DNA from: Planctomycetota bacterium
GTDB taxonomy: Bacteria > Planctomycetota > UBA1135 > JACQFD01
Direction of reading: 5' to 3'
Assembly (NCBI GenBank): GCA_016200225.1
Contig: JACQFD010000004.1
Location: 186,001 to 250,000 of the forward strand
DNA: 64,000 nucleotides
Position numbers and translations under genes: made by a program. The notes beneath the pieces are model-generated. The model worked only from the letters and a program-made list of their open reading frames with translations, was not told where the DNA came from and ran no database searches. This document shows positions 42,898-52,156 of this stretch, one piece after another (positions within the stretch are counted from its first letter, which is position 1; the number at the start of each line of letters is the position of its first letter).

Positions 42898-45189
42898 TCA
42901 CCCGCGCGAACGCCCGCCCGCGAGCGCCGCCAGCACGAGCGCTACAATTCCAACGACGCAGCAAGGCCACTGCCACGATCGACCTGCGGCGGCCGGTTCG
43001 AGCGAGTCGAGACCGGAGAACGGCGGCAGCGCGAGGTCCGGCAGCGCCTCGCGCGGCGCCCCGGCTTCGATCGATACAATTCCGACGTCGCCGCCGGTCG
43101 AAGATTTCAGCGCCGCGTTGCCCCCCGCGAGGCCGGCGGACGGACCCGAAAAGATACAATCCGCGCCGCGGATCAAGGTCGTTACAATTTCGTTTTGTAA
43201 TATCCGGCGCGCGCCGTCGCCGCCGCAATCGCGATCCTCGACATAAATGATCGGGCCTTCGATCCACGCGCGCGCGCGCGGCGCCGGTTTCGCGATCGTT
43301 TGCAATACCGAAAGCCACAATTCGTCCGATGTTACATATTCAGGCGCCAGTTCGCCGCCGGGAAGCGTCGCGAATGCGGCGACGCGGCCGTTTTTTGTAA
43401 ATGCAAAGACCGGCTCCCCCGTCGCGAGCGCGGCCGCGACCGACGCGTCCGGATCGGCGCGCACGCGCGCGGCGCCCTTGACGGGCGGCGGACGATGAAA
43501 CAAAACGGGCGCGCGGCCCGACGCGTCGGCGACGACGGGACCGCCCGGGAGCATGCCGTCGCGCGCCCATTCGTTTTGTAACTTCTCCGGCAGATCTCGA
43601 ATGTTATCGACGCGGAGCGCGCGGCCGTTTTGATCGTCGAGCGTCAGGGCGCGCAGGAACGCGAGGTCGGCGTCGGCGCCGACGGCGAATGCTAAGATTT
43701 CGATTCCCGACTGTTTTAAATTTTCGCCGCAGGCGCGCGCGTCTTCGATCGGCGCGTTTCCGCCTTTTTCGAGGCCGTCGGAAATAAAATATATCTTATT
43801 TTTTGTATCTTTACTTTTCGCGAACCGTTCGGCGGCCCCGCGAATCGCCGCGACTTCCTCCGTGCCGCCGCGCGGCTCCACCGCATCCCAGAGCGCCCGC
43901 GACCCGGGATCCGTAACATCGAACGGCGCGAACATTTTTTGTTGAAAATAGGCCGCGCGAACGCGCCCCTTCCGCGACGCAACGCCCGAGAGCGCGATCG
44001 CGCCCTCGCGCGCGGAACGGAATTTTTCGCCCGCCATCGAGCCCGAGGCGTCGATCAATATAAATGTTTCGTCAGGCCGGCCGTCGCCGCGATCCGCATG
44101 CAGCGGCAACGCACGGTCGAGCCGCGTGCCTTCGAAACTTGATGTTACAAATGCGCGGCGCGCCCCCGCGAAGAGAATACCGCCTCCGCGATCCGCGTAA
44201 TCTTCGATCACCCAACGAATCGCGCCGAGCGAATCGCGGTCGACATCGGCGAGGATGACCGCATCGACGGCGTCCCTCTGAAGTTCGCCGCGTTCGACCG
44301 CATCGCGGCCGTCGACAATCTCCAATGGCCGCATCGCGCGCAGCCGCGCGAACCATTCCGGCGCGATGCCGAAGATCGCGACGCGCATTTTTGTAATGTT
44401 AGCGATCGACCATGCCGCAGCATCGTCTTCCGGAAATGCATCGTTCGACAGAACGCGCGCGCCGATGGCGAGACCGCGATCCGGCGGCATCGTTATTGTT
44501 ATCGTTGCCGCCGCGGCGTCGCGGCCGTCGGAAACGAGCGGCGTGCGCGACGTCGTCGGCGCGTCGCCCGGCGCGCCCGAAATCTTCCATTCGATTTCGT
44601 TAATATTAAAATCAGGCGTGCGCGCGACGCGGGCACGCACGATGGCGTGCGCCCCCGGGGCTGCGGATCGCGGCGCTTCGATGCGAAGCAGGGCGGCGTT
44701 CGGCGCGGGCTCGCCCGGCGCTTCGACGCGAAACCCGCGGAAGGCGAGCGGCAGGCCACCGCGCGTGGCACGGCCATCACTAACAAAAACGATCTCGCTC
44801 CGCGTCGCGTCGGTAACACGCGTCGCCGCGAGCCGCGCGACTTGCGCGAAATCGCTTTCAAATGTTTCGAGATCCGCGTCGGGCGCGAACGATCTTGAGA
44901 GATCGTCGATCGCGCCCCCGCGAAACGGAGTCCAATCTCTCGCGATGCGCGCGCGCCCGGCGAACTCGATACAACAAAAAGAATCTCCCGCGCGCAGGCC
45001 CGCCGCGCCCATGTGCAATGCCTCAAGCGGCGTCCAGCCGACTCTCCGCGCGACCGACGCCGAGCGATCGATACAGATCACTCGGGCACGAATTCCACCC
45101 GGGGAGCGGACGTCCGCGGCGGCGAGCGCGAACAATGCGGCCGCGAAAACGGACAGCCACACGGCGGGTTTTCGAAGACTCGGCGGCAT
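42898..45189 (-). CDS. Large membrane-associated von Willebrand factor A protein
   Basis: A 763-residue protein. Signal/anchor at about residues 8-25. A first VWA-like region (about 35-155) has VICIDRSASV, a degenerate metal site, and SEIVFVSDGRATRG. The middle (about 280-380) reads VDAVILADVDRDSLGAIRWV then YADRGGGILFAGARRAF, resembling glutamine-amidotransferase-like folds found in such proteins. A second VWA domain (about 385-560) has a complete MIDAS start, FILIDASGSMAGEKF, and NKIYFISDGLEKGG. A C-terminal helix (CCVVGIVALVLAALAGG) anchors it. This domain order is known from Bat-like proteins that work with MoxR ATPases; no MoxR gene is in this window. Confidence 0.82.
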   Translation of the reverse strand: MPPSLRKPAVWLSVFAAALFALAAADVRSPGGIRARVICIDRSASVARRVGWTPLEALHMGAAGLRAGDSFCCIEFAGRARIARDWTPFRGGAIDDLSRSFAPDADLETFESDFAQVARLAATRVTDATRSEIVFVSDGRATRGGLPLAFRGFRVEAPGEPAPNAALLRIEAPRSAAPGAHAIVRARVARTPDFNINEIEWKISGAPGDAPTTSRTPLVSDGRDAAAATITITMPPDRGLAIGARVLSNDAFPEDDAAAWSIANITKMRVAIFGIAPEWFARLRAMRPLEIVDGRDAVERGELQRDAVDAVILADVDRDSLGAIRWVIEDYADRGGGILFAGARRAFVTSSFEGTRLDRALPLHADRGDGRPDETFILIDASGSMAGEKFRSAREGAIALSGVASRKGRVRAAYFQQKMFAPFDVTDPGSRALWDAVEPRGGTEEVAAIRGAAERFAKSKDTKNKIYFISDGLEKGGNAPIEDARACGENLKQSGIEILAFAVGADADLAFLRALTLDDQNGRALRVDNIRDLPEKLQNEWARDGMLPGGPVVADASGRAPVLFHRPPPVKGAARVRADPDASVAAALATGEPVFAFTKNGRVAAFATLPGGELAPEYVTSDELWLSVLQTIAKPAPRARAWIEGPIIYVEDRDCGGDGARRILQNEIVTTLIRGADCIFSGPSAGLAGGNAALKSSTGGDVGIVSIEAGAPREALPDLALPPFSGLDSLEPAAAGRSWQWPCCVVGIVALVLAALAGGRSRG

Positions 45190-45316
45190 GGCACCAATAT
45201 TAATAAAAAATTCCGTGAATACTCTTTACTTGCGAATCCGGTTTCGGATTTCTAGGTTCATGCGCGTTGATTCAGTTTCACAGTTCGTTGCTCAATCGTT
45301 GTGGAAAAAAACCAAG

Positions 45317-45691
45317 ATGAAAAAAGCCGACCTGCTTGCCGATGCGCATAAAGCGCTCAATGGACAGTTCTCTAAGGATGAAGTCAGAACAATCCTCGAC
45401 ACAGTTCTGAACGAAATCGGCGCCGGTTTGCGCCGAGATGGCCGTGTACAAATTTCAGGATTTGGAACATTTGAAAATCGCGTGCGCAAAGCGCGCGTCG
45501 GACGCAATCCCAAGACCGGGGAAGCGATGCCGCTCGCGCAAAGTGTTTCCGTGGGATTCCGGGCAAGCACGGAATTGAAGGATGCCATTTCCGCGGAGCA
45601 TGCAACGGTACCCGCGTCGGCACCCGCGCCTGCCCTGAGCGCGGCGCATCCACGCGGCGCCGCGGCGGCGGCGGCCGAAGCCACCGCATAA
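45317..45691 (+). CDS. HU/IHF-family DNA-binding protein with Ala/Pro-rich tail
   Basis: A nucleoid-associated protein of the HU family. The core runs MKKADLLADAHKALNGQFSK then the DNA-arm segment VQISGFGTFENRVRKARVGR and NPKTGEAMPLAQSVSVGFRA. After the core (about 90 residues) comes a ~30-residue Ala/Pro-rich tail (PASAPAPALSAAHPRGAAAA), unusual but seen in some bacterial HU proteins. An in-frame ATG at 45260 would add 19 residues; I prefer 45317 because it aligns with the canonical HU start. Divergent from the VWA gene. Confidence 0.9.
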   Translation: MKKADLLADAHKALNGQFSKDEVRTILDTVLNEIGAGLRRDGRVQISGFGTFENRVRKARVGRNPKTGEAMPLAQSVSVGFRASTELKDAISAEHATVPASAPAPALSAAHPRGAAAAAAEATA

Positions 45692-45706
45692 TTGTAAATT
45701 TAATTC

Positions 45707-46822
45707 ATGGCCGCATCGCCGCCCGAAGGCGCGTCCGGCAGCACGCGGCGAAAGTGCATTTGTTTTAAACTTGCCGCGTCGTTTATATTAACGATCGCGC
45801 TGATCGAAGGAGGATTGCGACTCCTCGACTGGCGCGCCGGCCGCGGCGCGGATTTTTTCGTACCAAAAACGCTCGACTATTCGCAGTCGATGTTTCAGCC
45901 GCATCCGTTCATTCCTTATGTTTTGCGGCCGGGTTTCGCGAGCCAGCGAGACGCGTCGATTCATATCAATTCGCTCGGCATGCGCGGAAAGGAGTTGAGC
46001 GCCGATAAACCCGAGGGAACGTATCGTATTTTCTGCATTGGAGGCTCGACGACGTTCGGAACCTCCGTGAGCGACGACGCGCACACGTACCCGAGTCAAC
46101 TCGAAACGATGCTCAATCGGACGGCGCCCGAAAATATGAAGTATGAAGTCGCCAATTGCGGCGTTTCGGGATACACGTCGGTCGAGAATTTAATACAATT
46201 GGAATTGAAGCTTATTGATTATCGTCCCGACGCCGTCATTTTTTATGAAGGGATCAACGATGCGCGAATCATACAGTCGCGCGGGTTTCGTTCCGATTAT
46301 AGCAATATGCGGCAGGCGTGGTCGCCGGAGCGCATTTCGCCGTTCGAAGAATTTCTTCTGCGCCATTTTAGAATTTACGCTTGGCTCGCGCGCGGAACGG
46401 ATCCGGAACAACAACTTGGCGTGCTCACGGATTTTGTATTCGTGCCGCAGTATCGGATCATGCACATTCGTTCGGACGTCCGCATTAACGATATCGGCAT
46501 CCCCGTGTTCATGCGGAATATGAAACATATGCTGCTTGTATGCAAATCGCACTCGATCGCGCCCGTGCTTTCGACGTTCGCGATTCATGAGGAACCGTCC
46601 CCGACCGGCGAACGCTACACGGAAATTATCGCCAGACTAAACGAACAGATCCGCGCGTTCGGCGAAAGCGAACATATTCCGGTTCTCGAAATCGCCGGAA
46701 AGTTAAACGATCAAAAAGCGCTTTTCACCGACGACGTGCATTTGAACGACGAAGGCTCGCGAAGACACGCGGAAATCGTCGCGGAGCAGGCGGCGGCGTT
46801 GAAATTGTTTAATTTAAGATGA
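45707..46822 (+). CDS. SGNH/GDSL-type hydrolase with N-terminal membrane anchor
   Basis: A 371-residue protein anchored by about residues 24-37. The SGNH blocks are in order: FCIGGSTTFGTSVSDDA (nucleophile Ser in GGST), NCGVSGYTSVENL (oxyanion Gly), EGINDARII (Asn) and TDDVHLNDEGSRRH (catalytic Asp-x-His). The fold hydrolyses ester bonds, often acetyl groups on polysaccharides or lipids. The extracytoplasmic domain and the nearby sugar transferase fit a role in polysaccharide modification, but this is inference. The start at 45707 is 15 bp after the HU stop. Confidence 0.85.
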   Translation: MAASPPEGASGSTRRKCICFKLAASFILTIALIEGGLRLLDWRAGRGADFFVPKTLDYSQSMFQPHPFIPYVLRPGFASQRDASIHINSLGMRGKELSADKPEGTYRIFCIGGSTTFGTSVSDDAHTYPSQLETMLNRTAPENMKYEVANCGVSGYTSVENLIQLELKLIDYRPDAVIFYEGINDARIIQSRGFRSDYSNMRQAWSPERISPFEEFLLRHFRIYAWLARGTDPEQQLGVLTDFVFVPQYRIMHIRSDVRINDIGIPVFMRNMKHMLLVCKSHSIAPVLSTFAIHEEPSPTGERYTEIIARLNEQIRAFGESEHIPVLEIAGKLNDQKALFTDDVHLNDEGSRRHAEIVAEQAAALKLFNLR

Positions 46823-46843
46823 TTTGAGTATAATTAAATTAAA

Positions 46844-47920
46844 CTATTCCGCCGAGTCGATCCAGCCGCTTCCCGCGACGAATTCATCGTCATAAAAAAC
46901 GGCGAGCTGGCCCGGCGCGATCGCGGGTTCGTGATTATAAAATTCGACGCGCGCGCCGTTTTCGTTGGCGACGACGCTCGCGGGCACGGGCGCGTGGTGC
47001 GCGCGCACTTGCAACAGATAATCGCGCCGCTCGCCGGGCTCCGGCCGATTCTTTAGAAACCACGTCGCGCGCCCGCACTCGAGCCGCGAAGTGTTCAATT
47101 GCGATTTCGCCGCCACCGTCACCTCCGCCGTGTCTGGGCGGATCGATTTAACATAAAGCGCCTCGGTGTGCGCGATGCCGATGCCCTTGCGCTGGCCGAT
47201 CGTAAAATGTTCATATCCGCCGTGCCGGCCGATCGTCTCGCCGGATTCGTTTATAATATTTCCGGCCGTGCCCGCGACGCCGCGCTCTTTTAACAATTCG
47301 CGGTAGTCGTTGCCCGGAACGAAACAGATTTCCTGGCTCTCGCGTTTATTAAAAACGGGAAGCCCGGCCTCGCGCGCCATTTCTCGCACCTGCGGTTTTG
47401 TAAATTCGCCGAGCGGAAACAGCGACGACTCAAGCGCCGCCGGTTCCATCGCCGCGAGTACATAACTTTGATCTTTCGCGCGATCGACGGCGCGACGAAG
47501 TCGTCGCACTCCGTTTCCGTCGGTCTCCATGCGCGCGTAATGTCCGGTGGCGACAGTGTTCGCGCCGAGCGACTTTGCAAACTGAATCAGCGAACCGAAC
47601 TTAAGATCGCGATTGCACACGACGCACGGATTGGGCGTGCGGCCGGCGCGATAGGCATCGACAAAACCTTCGATGATCGCGCCAAATTCGGCGGCGTAGT
47701 CGAGAACGTAAAACGGCACGCCAAGGCTGTTTGCAACGGCGCATGCGTCGCGCGAATCGTCGAGCGAGCAACAGCCCTGCTTGTGCGACGGCGACTGGAA
47801 ACCGTGCGAAATGCCGTTGCGCAGGAAGAGGCCGATCACGTCGTGGCCTTCCTGTTTCAGTCGGAGCGCGGCGACGGAAGAGTCAACGCCGCCCGACATT
47901 GCTACAATCACTCGGGTCAT
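46844..47920 (-). CDS. mnmA: tRNA-specific 2-thiouridylase MnmA
   Basis: Adds sulfur to uridine 34 of tRNAs for Lys, Glu and Gln. The PP-loop MTRVIVAMSGGVDSSVAALR sets the start at 47920; longer in-frame starts lack conservation. The catalytic cysteines are C102 in TPNPCVVCN and C199 in SQEICFVP, at the same positions as in the E. coli enzyme; position 99 is Cys where E. coli has Asp, a common variant. The C-terminal beta-barrel (about 215-358) is present. The length of 358 is normal. Divergent from yajC with about 90 bp between them. Confidence 0.97.
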   Translation of the reverse strand: MTRVIVAMSGGVDSSVAALRLKQEGHDVIGLFLRNGISHGFQSPSHKQGCCSLDDSRDACAVANSLGVPFYVLDYAAEFGAIIEGFVDAYRAGRTPNPCVVCNRDLKFGSLIQFAKSLGANTVATGHYARMETDGNGVRRLRRAVDRAKDQSYVLAAMEPAALESSLFPLGEFTKPQVREMAREAGLPVFNKRESQEICFVPGNDYRELLKERGVAGTAGNIINESGETIGRHGGYEHFTIGQRKGIGIAHTEALYVKSIRPDTAEVTVAAKSQLNTSRLECGRATWFLKNRPEPGERRDYLLQVRAHHAPVPASVVANENGARVEFYNHEPAIAPGQLAVFYDDEFVAGSGWIDSAE

Positions 47921-48010
47921 GGATGGGCATCGACTATAATCCATGGTTCGCCGATCTGCCTGCAGTCCCCGGCGGAGTCCAACGTCCCCAAACTTCACGA
48001 TTCGTAACGA

Positions 48011-48493
48011 ATGCATTTTTCTTTCGAACCCGGCATGACGGGCGCCGCGCGCGCTCCGATTTTTGTATATTTACAGAACAATTCCGAAAGCCAGGAGGTC
48101 GTCAAGCCGATGACGCCAAGCGGCGACGGCGGCGGCGCCGTACAGGGCGCACCGGGCGGCGCGGCGCCGAAAACCGCGCAGCAGGACGGCGGCGGCGGCT
48201 TCCCCGGAATGATGATGTTGCCGCTCGTCATCATGTTCGCATTAATGTATTTCCTGGTGATGCGGCCCGAGAAAAAACGCCAGAAGGAAGCGCAGTCCAT
48301 GCGCTCGAATCTTAAGAAAGGCGACCGCGTATTGTTAACGGGCGGCATGCTCGGCGACGTCGCGGGCATGGGTGACGACTGGATCACCGTCGAAATCGCG
48401 GACAAAGTGCGCGTGCAATTCCAGCGCTCGGCCGTCGTGTCGATCATCGAGGCGCGTTCGACGAGCGACGCGTCCGTCGCGAGCTCCAAATAA
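48011..48493 (+). CDS. yajC: Preprotein translocase subunit YajC
   Basis: Accessory subunit of the SecDF-YajC complex that assists SecYEG. Membrane segment at about residues 67-84 (MMMLPLVIMFALMYFLVMRP) followed by RPEKKRQKEAQSMRSNLKKG and GDRVLLTGGMLGDVAGMGDD, the YajC hallmark. The N-terminus is longer than usual, with ~60 Gly/Ala-rich residues before the membrane helix; an internal ATG near residue 34 would trim part of it. Normally secD and secF follow, but here yraN does. Confidence 0.94.
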   Translation: MHFSFEPGMTGAARAPIFVYLQNNSESQEVVKPMTPSGDGGGAVQGAPGGAAPKTAQQDGGGGFPGMMMLPLVIMFALMYFLVMRPEKKRQKEAQSMRSNLKKGDRVLLTGGMLGDVAGMGDDWITVEIADKVRVQFQRSAVVSIIEARSTSDASVASSK

Positions 48494-48558
48494 TTATTAA
48501 TATTGATTTTCTTTTTGATTATTTACTGAAACGCCGCCCGTTTCCCGTCGGCCGACCG

Positions 48559-48942
48559 GTGATTCCAAACGCATCCGGGCGGCCGCGGCTCGGCCCGCTC
48601 GGCGAAACGATCGTCGCACGGCATTACGAACGGCGCGGCGCGCACGTCATCGGACGCAATGTTCGCAATCTTGGCGGCGAGATTGATCTCGTGGTTCGCG
48701 ACGGTCCGACGCTCGTGGCGGTCGAAGTGAAGACGCGCACGGTGGAGTCGCGCGACGCGGCGTTCGGCAGTCCCGCCGAGGCCGTCGATGCGCGGCGGTT
48801 GTTTCGCCTTTCGCGGGCGCTCGAATCCTACGCGGCCGCCGCGGATATTTCGGCGCCGCTCCGCATCGACGTCGCCGAAGTTATTGTAAACAATGCGCGC
48901 GAAGTGCTCGATTTACGCATTCTGGAAAATGTTACGAATTGA
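48559..48942 (+). CDS. yraN: YraN/UPF0102-family endonuclease-like protein
   Basis: A 127-residue protein with a GTG start at 48559. The core LGPLGETIVARHYERRGAHV, GGEIDLVVRDGPTLVAVEVK, TRTVESRDAAFGSPAEAVDA matches the family, including the E-x-x-D/E-x-K-like nuclease cluster (GEIDLV, VAVEVKTR). The family is thought to have a nuclease fold; the cellular role is unclear. It lies between yajC and the sugar transferase gene. Confidence 0.9.
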   Translation: MIPNASGRPRLGPLGETIVARHYERRGAHVIGRNVRNLGGEIDLVVRDGPTLVAVEVKTRTVESRDAAFGSPAEAVDARRLFRLSRALESYAAAADISAPLRIDVAEVIVNNAREVLDLRILENVTN

Positions 48943-49049
48943 AAATTTTTCGCGGTCGCGGCGGACGGCGCTTCATGCGGGATTCGCAACCGGTCGATGG
49001 AACTTTCGAATTCCGAAGCCGGAATGAGTGGGCAAATCGATAACCGACC

Positions 49050-50495
49050 GTGATTCGCGTATTTCAACATTACTTTTCTTCGCGCAAGTTATTGCTTGTG
49101 TTGTCGGAGACCGTGCTGCTGACCTCCGTTTTCATGGCGGGCGGCGCGGTTCAGTTACATCCGCTTTCGTTACATAAAGTCGCGCTCTTGAACGCGGCCG
49201 GCGCGGGGTTGCTCGCCGCGATCATTTGTCAAATCGTGCTCGTGTTTCAGGATTTGTATGATTGGCGGATTTCGGTGAGCTCGCGCGAACGCCATCCGCG
49301 CCTCGTCGCCGCCTGTTCGATATCGTTTGTATTGCTCGCGGCGCTTTTCTTTTATTTTCAACTCGCGACGTCGAATATTGCATTCGGCCCGCCCGACGAG
49401 GAACTCCGCGCGCGCACGTGGCGGTTTATATTAACGATTATATTCGCCTTCGTATCGATCGGCGTCTGGCGATCCGTATTTCATGCATTTTTCGGAAAAT
49501 GGGGACTCACGGAGCGCGTGCTCGTGCTCGGCTCGGGCGAACTCGCGTTCTCGCTCGCGCGCGAAATCAGCGAACACCACGATTGCGGTTACGAAATCGC
49601 CGGCCTCGTGCCCGGTCGGAACGAAAACCAAAAACGGCTTCGGCGGCGCGATCCCGACGTGCCGATCATCGAGCGCGCGTCGGACGAATTATTTGATATC
49701 GCGCGCGACCAGCGCGTGCAGCGCGTCGTCGTCGCGCTGCAGGACCGGCGGCAGGCGCTGCCGGTCGAACAATTGTTGAAATGCAGATTGAACGGAATCC
49801 AGATCGAGGAGCGCGAATTATTGTATGAACGCGTCACAGGAAAGATCGCCGTCGAGGCGCTGCGCCCGTCGTATTTGATATTTAACGAAGGATTCCGCAA
49901 ATCGCCGCTGCGCGTCGCGACCAAGCGCGCGCTCGACGTCGTCGCGAGTTTTTTCGGCCTTTTGTTATCGTTGCCGATTATACTATTGACCGCGATCGCA
50001 ATCAAACTCGATTCCCGCGGACCGGTCTATTACGCACAGGAACGCGTCGGCCAGGAGGGAAAATCGTTTATGTTATATAAATTCCGCTCCATGCGCTCCG
50101 ACGCCGAGGCTAAAACGGGCCCGGTCTGGGCGCGCGCGAACGACGACCGCATCACCAATGTCGGCCGGTTTATTCGTAAAGTCCGCGTCGATGAGATACC
50201 ACAAATGTGGAACGTGCTGCGCGGCGAAATGTCGTTTGTCGGCCCGCGTCCCGAACGGCCGGTGTTTACAGAAGAGCTTTCGAAGGAAATTCCCTATTTT
50301 CTCGAACGCCTGTGCGTGAAACCGGGCCTCACCGGCTGGGCGCAGGTTTGTTATCCTTACGGAAACACGCGCGCCGATGCGATCCAGAAATTACAATACG
50401 ATTTGTATTATATTAAAAATATGTCGATCATTTTCGATCTCGCGGTGATCCTCCAGACCGTCAAAGTCGTGATGTTGCGGCGCGGCGCGATGTAG
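49050..50495 (+). CDS. Undecaprenyl-phosphate sugar transferase, exopolysaccharide type
   Basis: A 481-residue polyprenyl-phosphate glycosylphosphotransferase. From the GTG at 49050 the N-terminus MIRVFQHYFSSRKLLLVLSE fits the subfamily associated with PEP-CTERM/exosortase loci. Four membrane helices (to about residue 140), then a CoA-binding-like Rossmann domain (RVLVLGSGELAFSLAREISE), then the catalytic bacterial sugar transferase domain: KRALDVVASFFGLLLSLPI, MLYKFRSMRSDAEA, VRVDEIPQMWNVLRGEMS and FVGPRPERPVF. It would move a sugar-1-phosphate to undecaprenyl phosphate as the first step of exopolysaccharide assembly. No other export genes are here. It sits directly upstream of the second paralogue array. 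Confidence 0.9.
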   Translation: MIRVFQHYFSSRKLLLVLSETVLLTSVFMAGGAVQLHPLSLHKVALLNAAGAGLLAAIICQIVLVFQDLYDWRISVSSRERHPRLVAACSISFVLLAALFFYFQLATSNIAFGPPDEELRARTWRFILTIIFAFVSIGVWRSVFHAFFGKWGLTERVLVLGSGELAFSLAREISEHHDCGYEIAGLVPGRNENQKRLRRRDPDVPIIERASDELFDIARDQRVQRVVVALQDRRQALPVEQLLKCRLNGIQIEERELLYERVTGKIAVEALRPSYLIFNEGFRKSPLRVATKRALDVVASFFGLLLSLPIILLTAIAIKLDSRGPVYYAQERVGQEGKSFMLYKFRSMRSDAEAKTGPVWARANDDRITNVGRFIRKVRVDEIPQMWNVLRGEMSFVGPRPERPVFTEELSKEIPYFLERLCVKPGLTGWAQVCYPYGNTRADAIQKLQYDLYYIKNMSIIFDLAVILQTVKVVMLRRGAM

Positions 50496-50575
50496 CTGAA
50501 CTTTCCCGCGCGGGCGGCGTAGAATGTGGCAGTCGATTTGCTATGCGAGGCTGGCGCCGCACCCGCCGCCGCGAC

Positions 50576-52156
50576 ATGCGTAATATTCTGAAACTCACCC
50601 GCCGACTCGCGACTTCGTTCGCGCTCCTGTGCGCACTCGCGCCGCGCCCGTGCGTTGCCGCCCAAACGGCGAGCACGCCCGCGACCCTGCCCGCGACGCG
50701 CTGGGTGCGCGGCTCGAAACTTCGCGTCGTCGACTCGACGACCGGCGCCGATTTGTCGAATTTGCAAATTGTTAAAATAAAGGATCCCAATCACAACGAC
50801 GATTTGCATCCGGGATTTCTCGATGGATTTGAAGTGTTCACTGGCGAAAACGCGTCGCCGTTTCATGACATTCCGCGCAACGGTCACGTTCCGCGTCTCT
50901 GGATCCGCGCGCCTGGGTACGCGTGGATTCGCACCAACAAATTCGACGGCGATCCGGCGCATTTAATATATCGATTGGAACCCGAGTGCAAATGGAATAT
51001 TACACTTCGGAACGCGGCGCCGGAGAATTGTTATCTGCGGATATATACAACAAACGCGTCCACGTCAGACGAACCGGACCAACGGATTCTTAATATTCGA
51101 TGCGGATCGCGAACCCATTTTGTGATCGACGGTCTTCCTGCGGGAAATATAAATTTAGCGATCGAGCGCGAAACGAAAGATGATTTGCCGATGGTCCTCT
51201 TTCACACGTGGACCACGATCGAGCCGGAGACTCCGAAGGACGATGTCCTGCCCCCCGAACCGTTCGTCCTCGAGCCACTGCCTGAGCCAATTGGCGACAT
51301 TCCCCTACTTATAACCATTCACGCGCCCGACGAGTTCTTCGCCGATTCATTGAATATGACGATCAAACCCGCGCGCCGCGGCAATCCGAGCGATCGAAAT
51401 GCGGAAATCAAGCTCGAATCGAAGAATTTCGTGCAAGACGCGGACGATTCCAAAGTCTTTCACGCCGACGCGGGCAAGGTTCCTCCAGGAGAATATCTAT
51501 TTTACGACCGAGGCGGACATTTCTATGAAACGAGGCGCGTCGATGGAATCAGTAGCAAATCACAATCATTCATAATTTCCGAGGCCGCCGACGCGATCGT
51601 TCACATTTTGCATGCGAAGACGCTGCAGGCAATCACCGATTTGGCTGTATCGATACATCCGGTTTCCATGGAAGAATCGAAGTCTTTTTTTGGAAACTGG
51701 CACTTTGCACAATTACCCGGCAACTTAACGTGCGGTGACTATCGAATTCACCGTGCGAGTGGCACGTACGCGCTGTCTTGCACAAGTTCGTCCCTAAGGA
51801 TGCGTTCCATGTTCTTTGTCTCACTTCCGCCGGGCCATTCAGAAAGGACAATTCTTGTCCAACGAGTTGGTAAAGTAACAATTATATTCTCGGAAGCCGG
51901 CAAGCCGTTCACCGAGAAACCATCCGGCCTCGGAGTGTGGGTCGAGGCTTCAAGCGGTATTGAACAGGGCGTCACGGAAACATCCACCGGCATTAGTATT
52001 TCACTCGACGGACCCGGAAGTTATTGGTTGCATTTCGACGACTTTCCCGGATTCAAAACGCCCGACGATCGAATACTAACGATCGACGAGGACAACGTCG
52101 CGTTGAATATTGCACTTGAGCGGGACGCGATCCCGACGGAGAGCAAATCGAAATGA
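50576..52156 (+). CDS. Secreted beta-rich protein of unknown function (array B, 1)
   Basis: A 526-residue protein from the ATG at 50576, chosen because it gives a normal signal peptide (MRNILKLTRRLATSFALLCA, cleavage near CVAAQ); an upstream ATG at 50543 would add 11 Arg-rich residues. Mature part begins TRWVRGSKLRVVDSTTGADL. It contains PRLWIRAPGYAWIRTNKFDG, the core motif of the array, and ends with WLHFDDFPGFKTPDDRIL. Clearly paralogous to the next gene along its whole length, less so to the two after. No catalytic motifs. Beta-rich composition suggests several beta-sandwich domains. Confidence 0.72.
   Translation: MRNILKLTRRLATSFALLCALAPRPCVAAQTASTPATLPATRWVRGSKLRVVDSTTGADLSNLQIVKIKDPNHNDDLHPGFLDGFEVFTGENASPFHDIPRNGHVPRLWIRAPGYAWIRTNKFDGDPAHLIYRLEPECKWNITLRNAAPENCYLRIYTTNASTSDEPDQRILNIRCGSRTHFVIDGLPAGNINLAIERETKDDLPMVLFHTWTTIEPETPKDDVLPPEPFVLEPLPEPIGDIPLLITIHAPDEFFADSLNMTIKPARRGNPSDRNAEIKLESKNFVQDADDSKVFHADAGKVPPGEYLFYDRGGHFYETRRVDGISSKSQSFIISEAADAIVHILHAKTLQAITDLAVSIHPVSMEESKSFFGNWHFAQLPGNLTCGDYRIHRASGTYALSCTSSSLRMRSMFFVSLPPGHSERTILVQRVGKVTIIFSEAGKPFTEKPSGLGVWVEASSGIEQGVTETSTGISISLDGPGSYWLHFDDFPGFKTPDDRILTIDEDNVALNIALERDAIPTESKSK

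Noticed and set aside
44366..45316. Open frame upstream of and in frame with the HU-like gene
   Set aside because: It is antisense to the VWA gene. Only the part from 45317 (or 45260) resembles HU.
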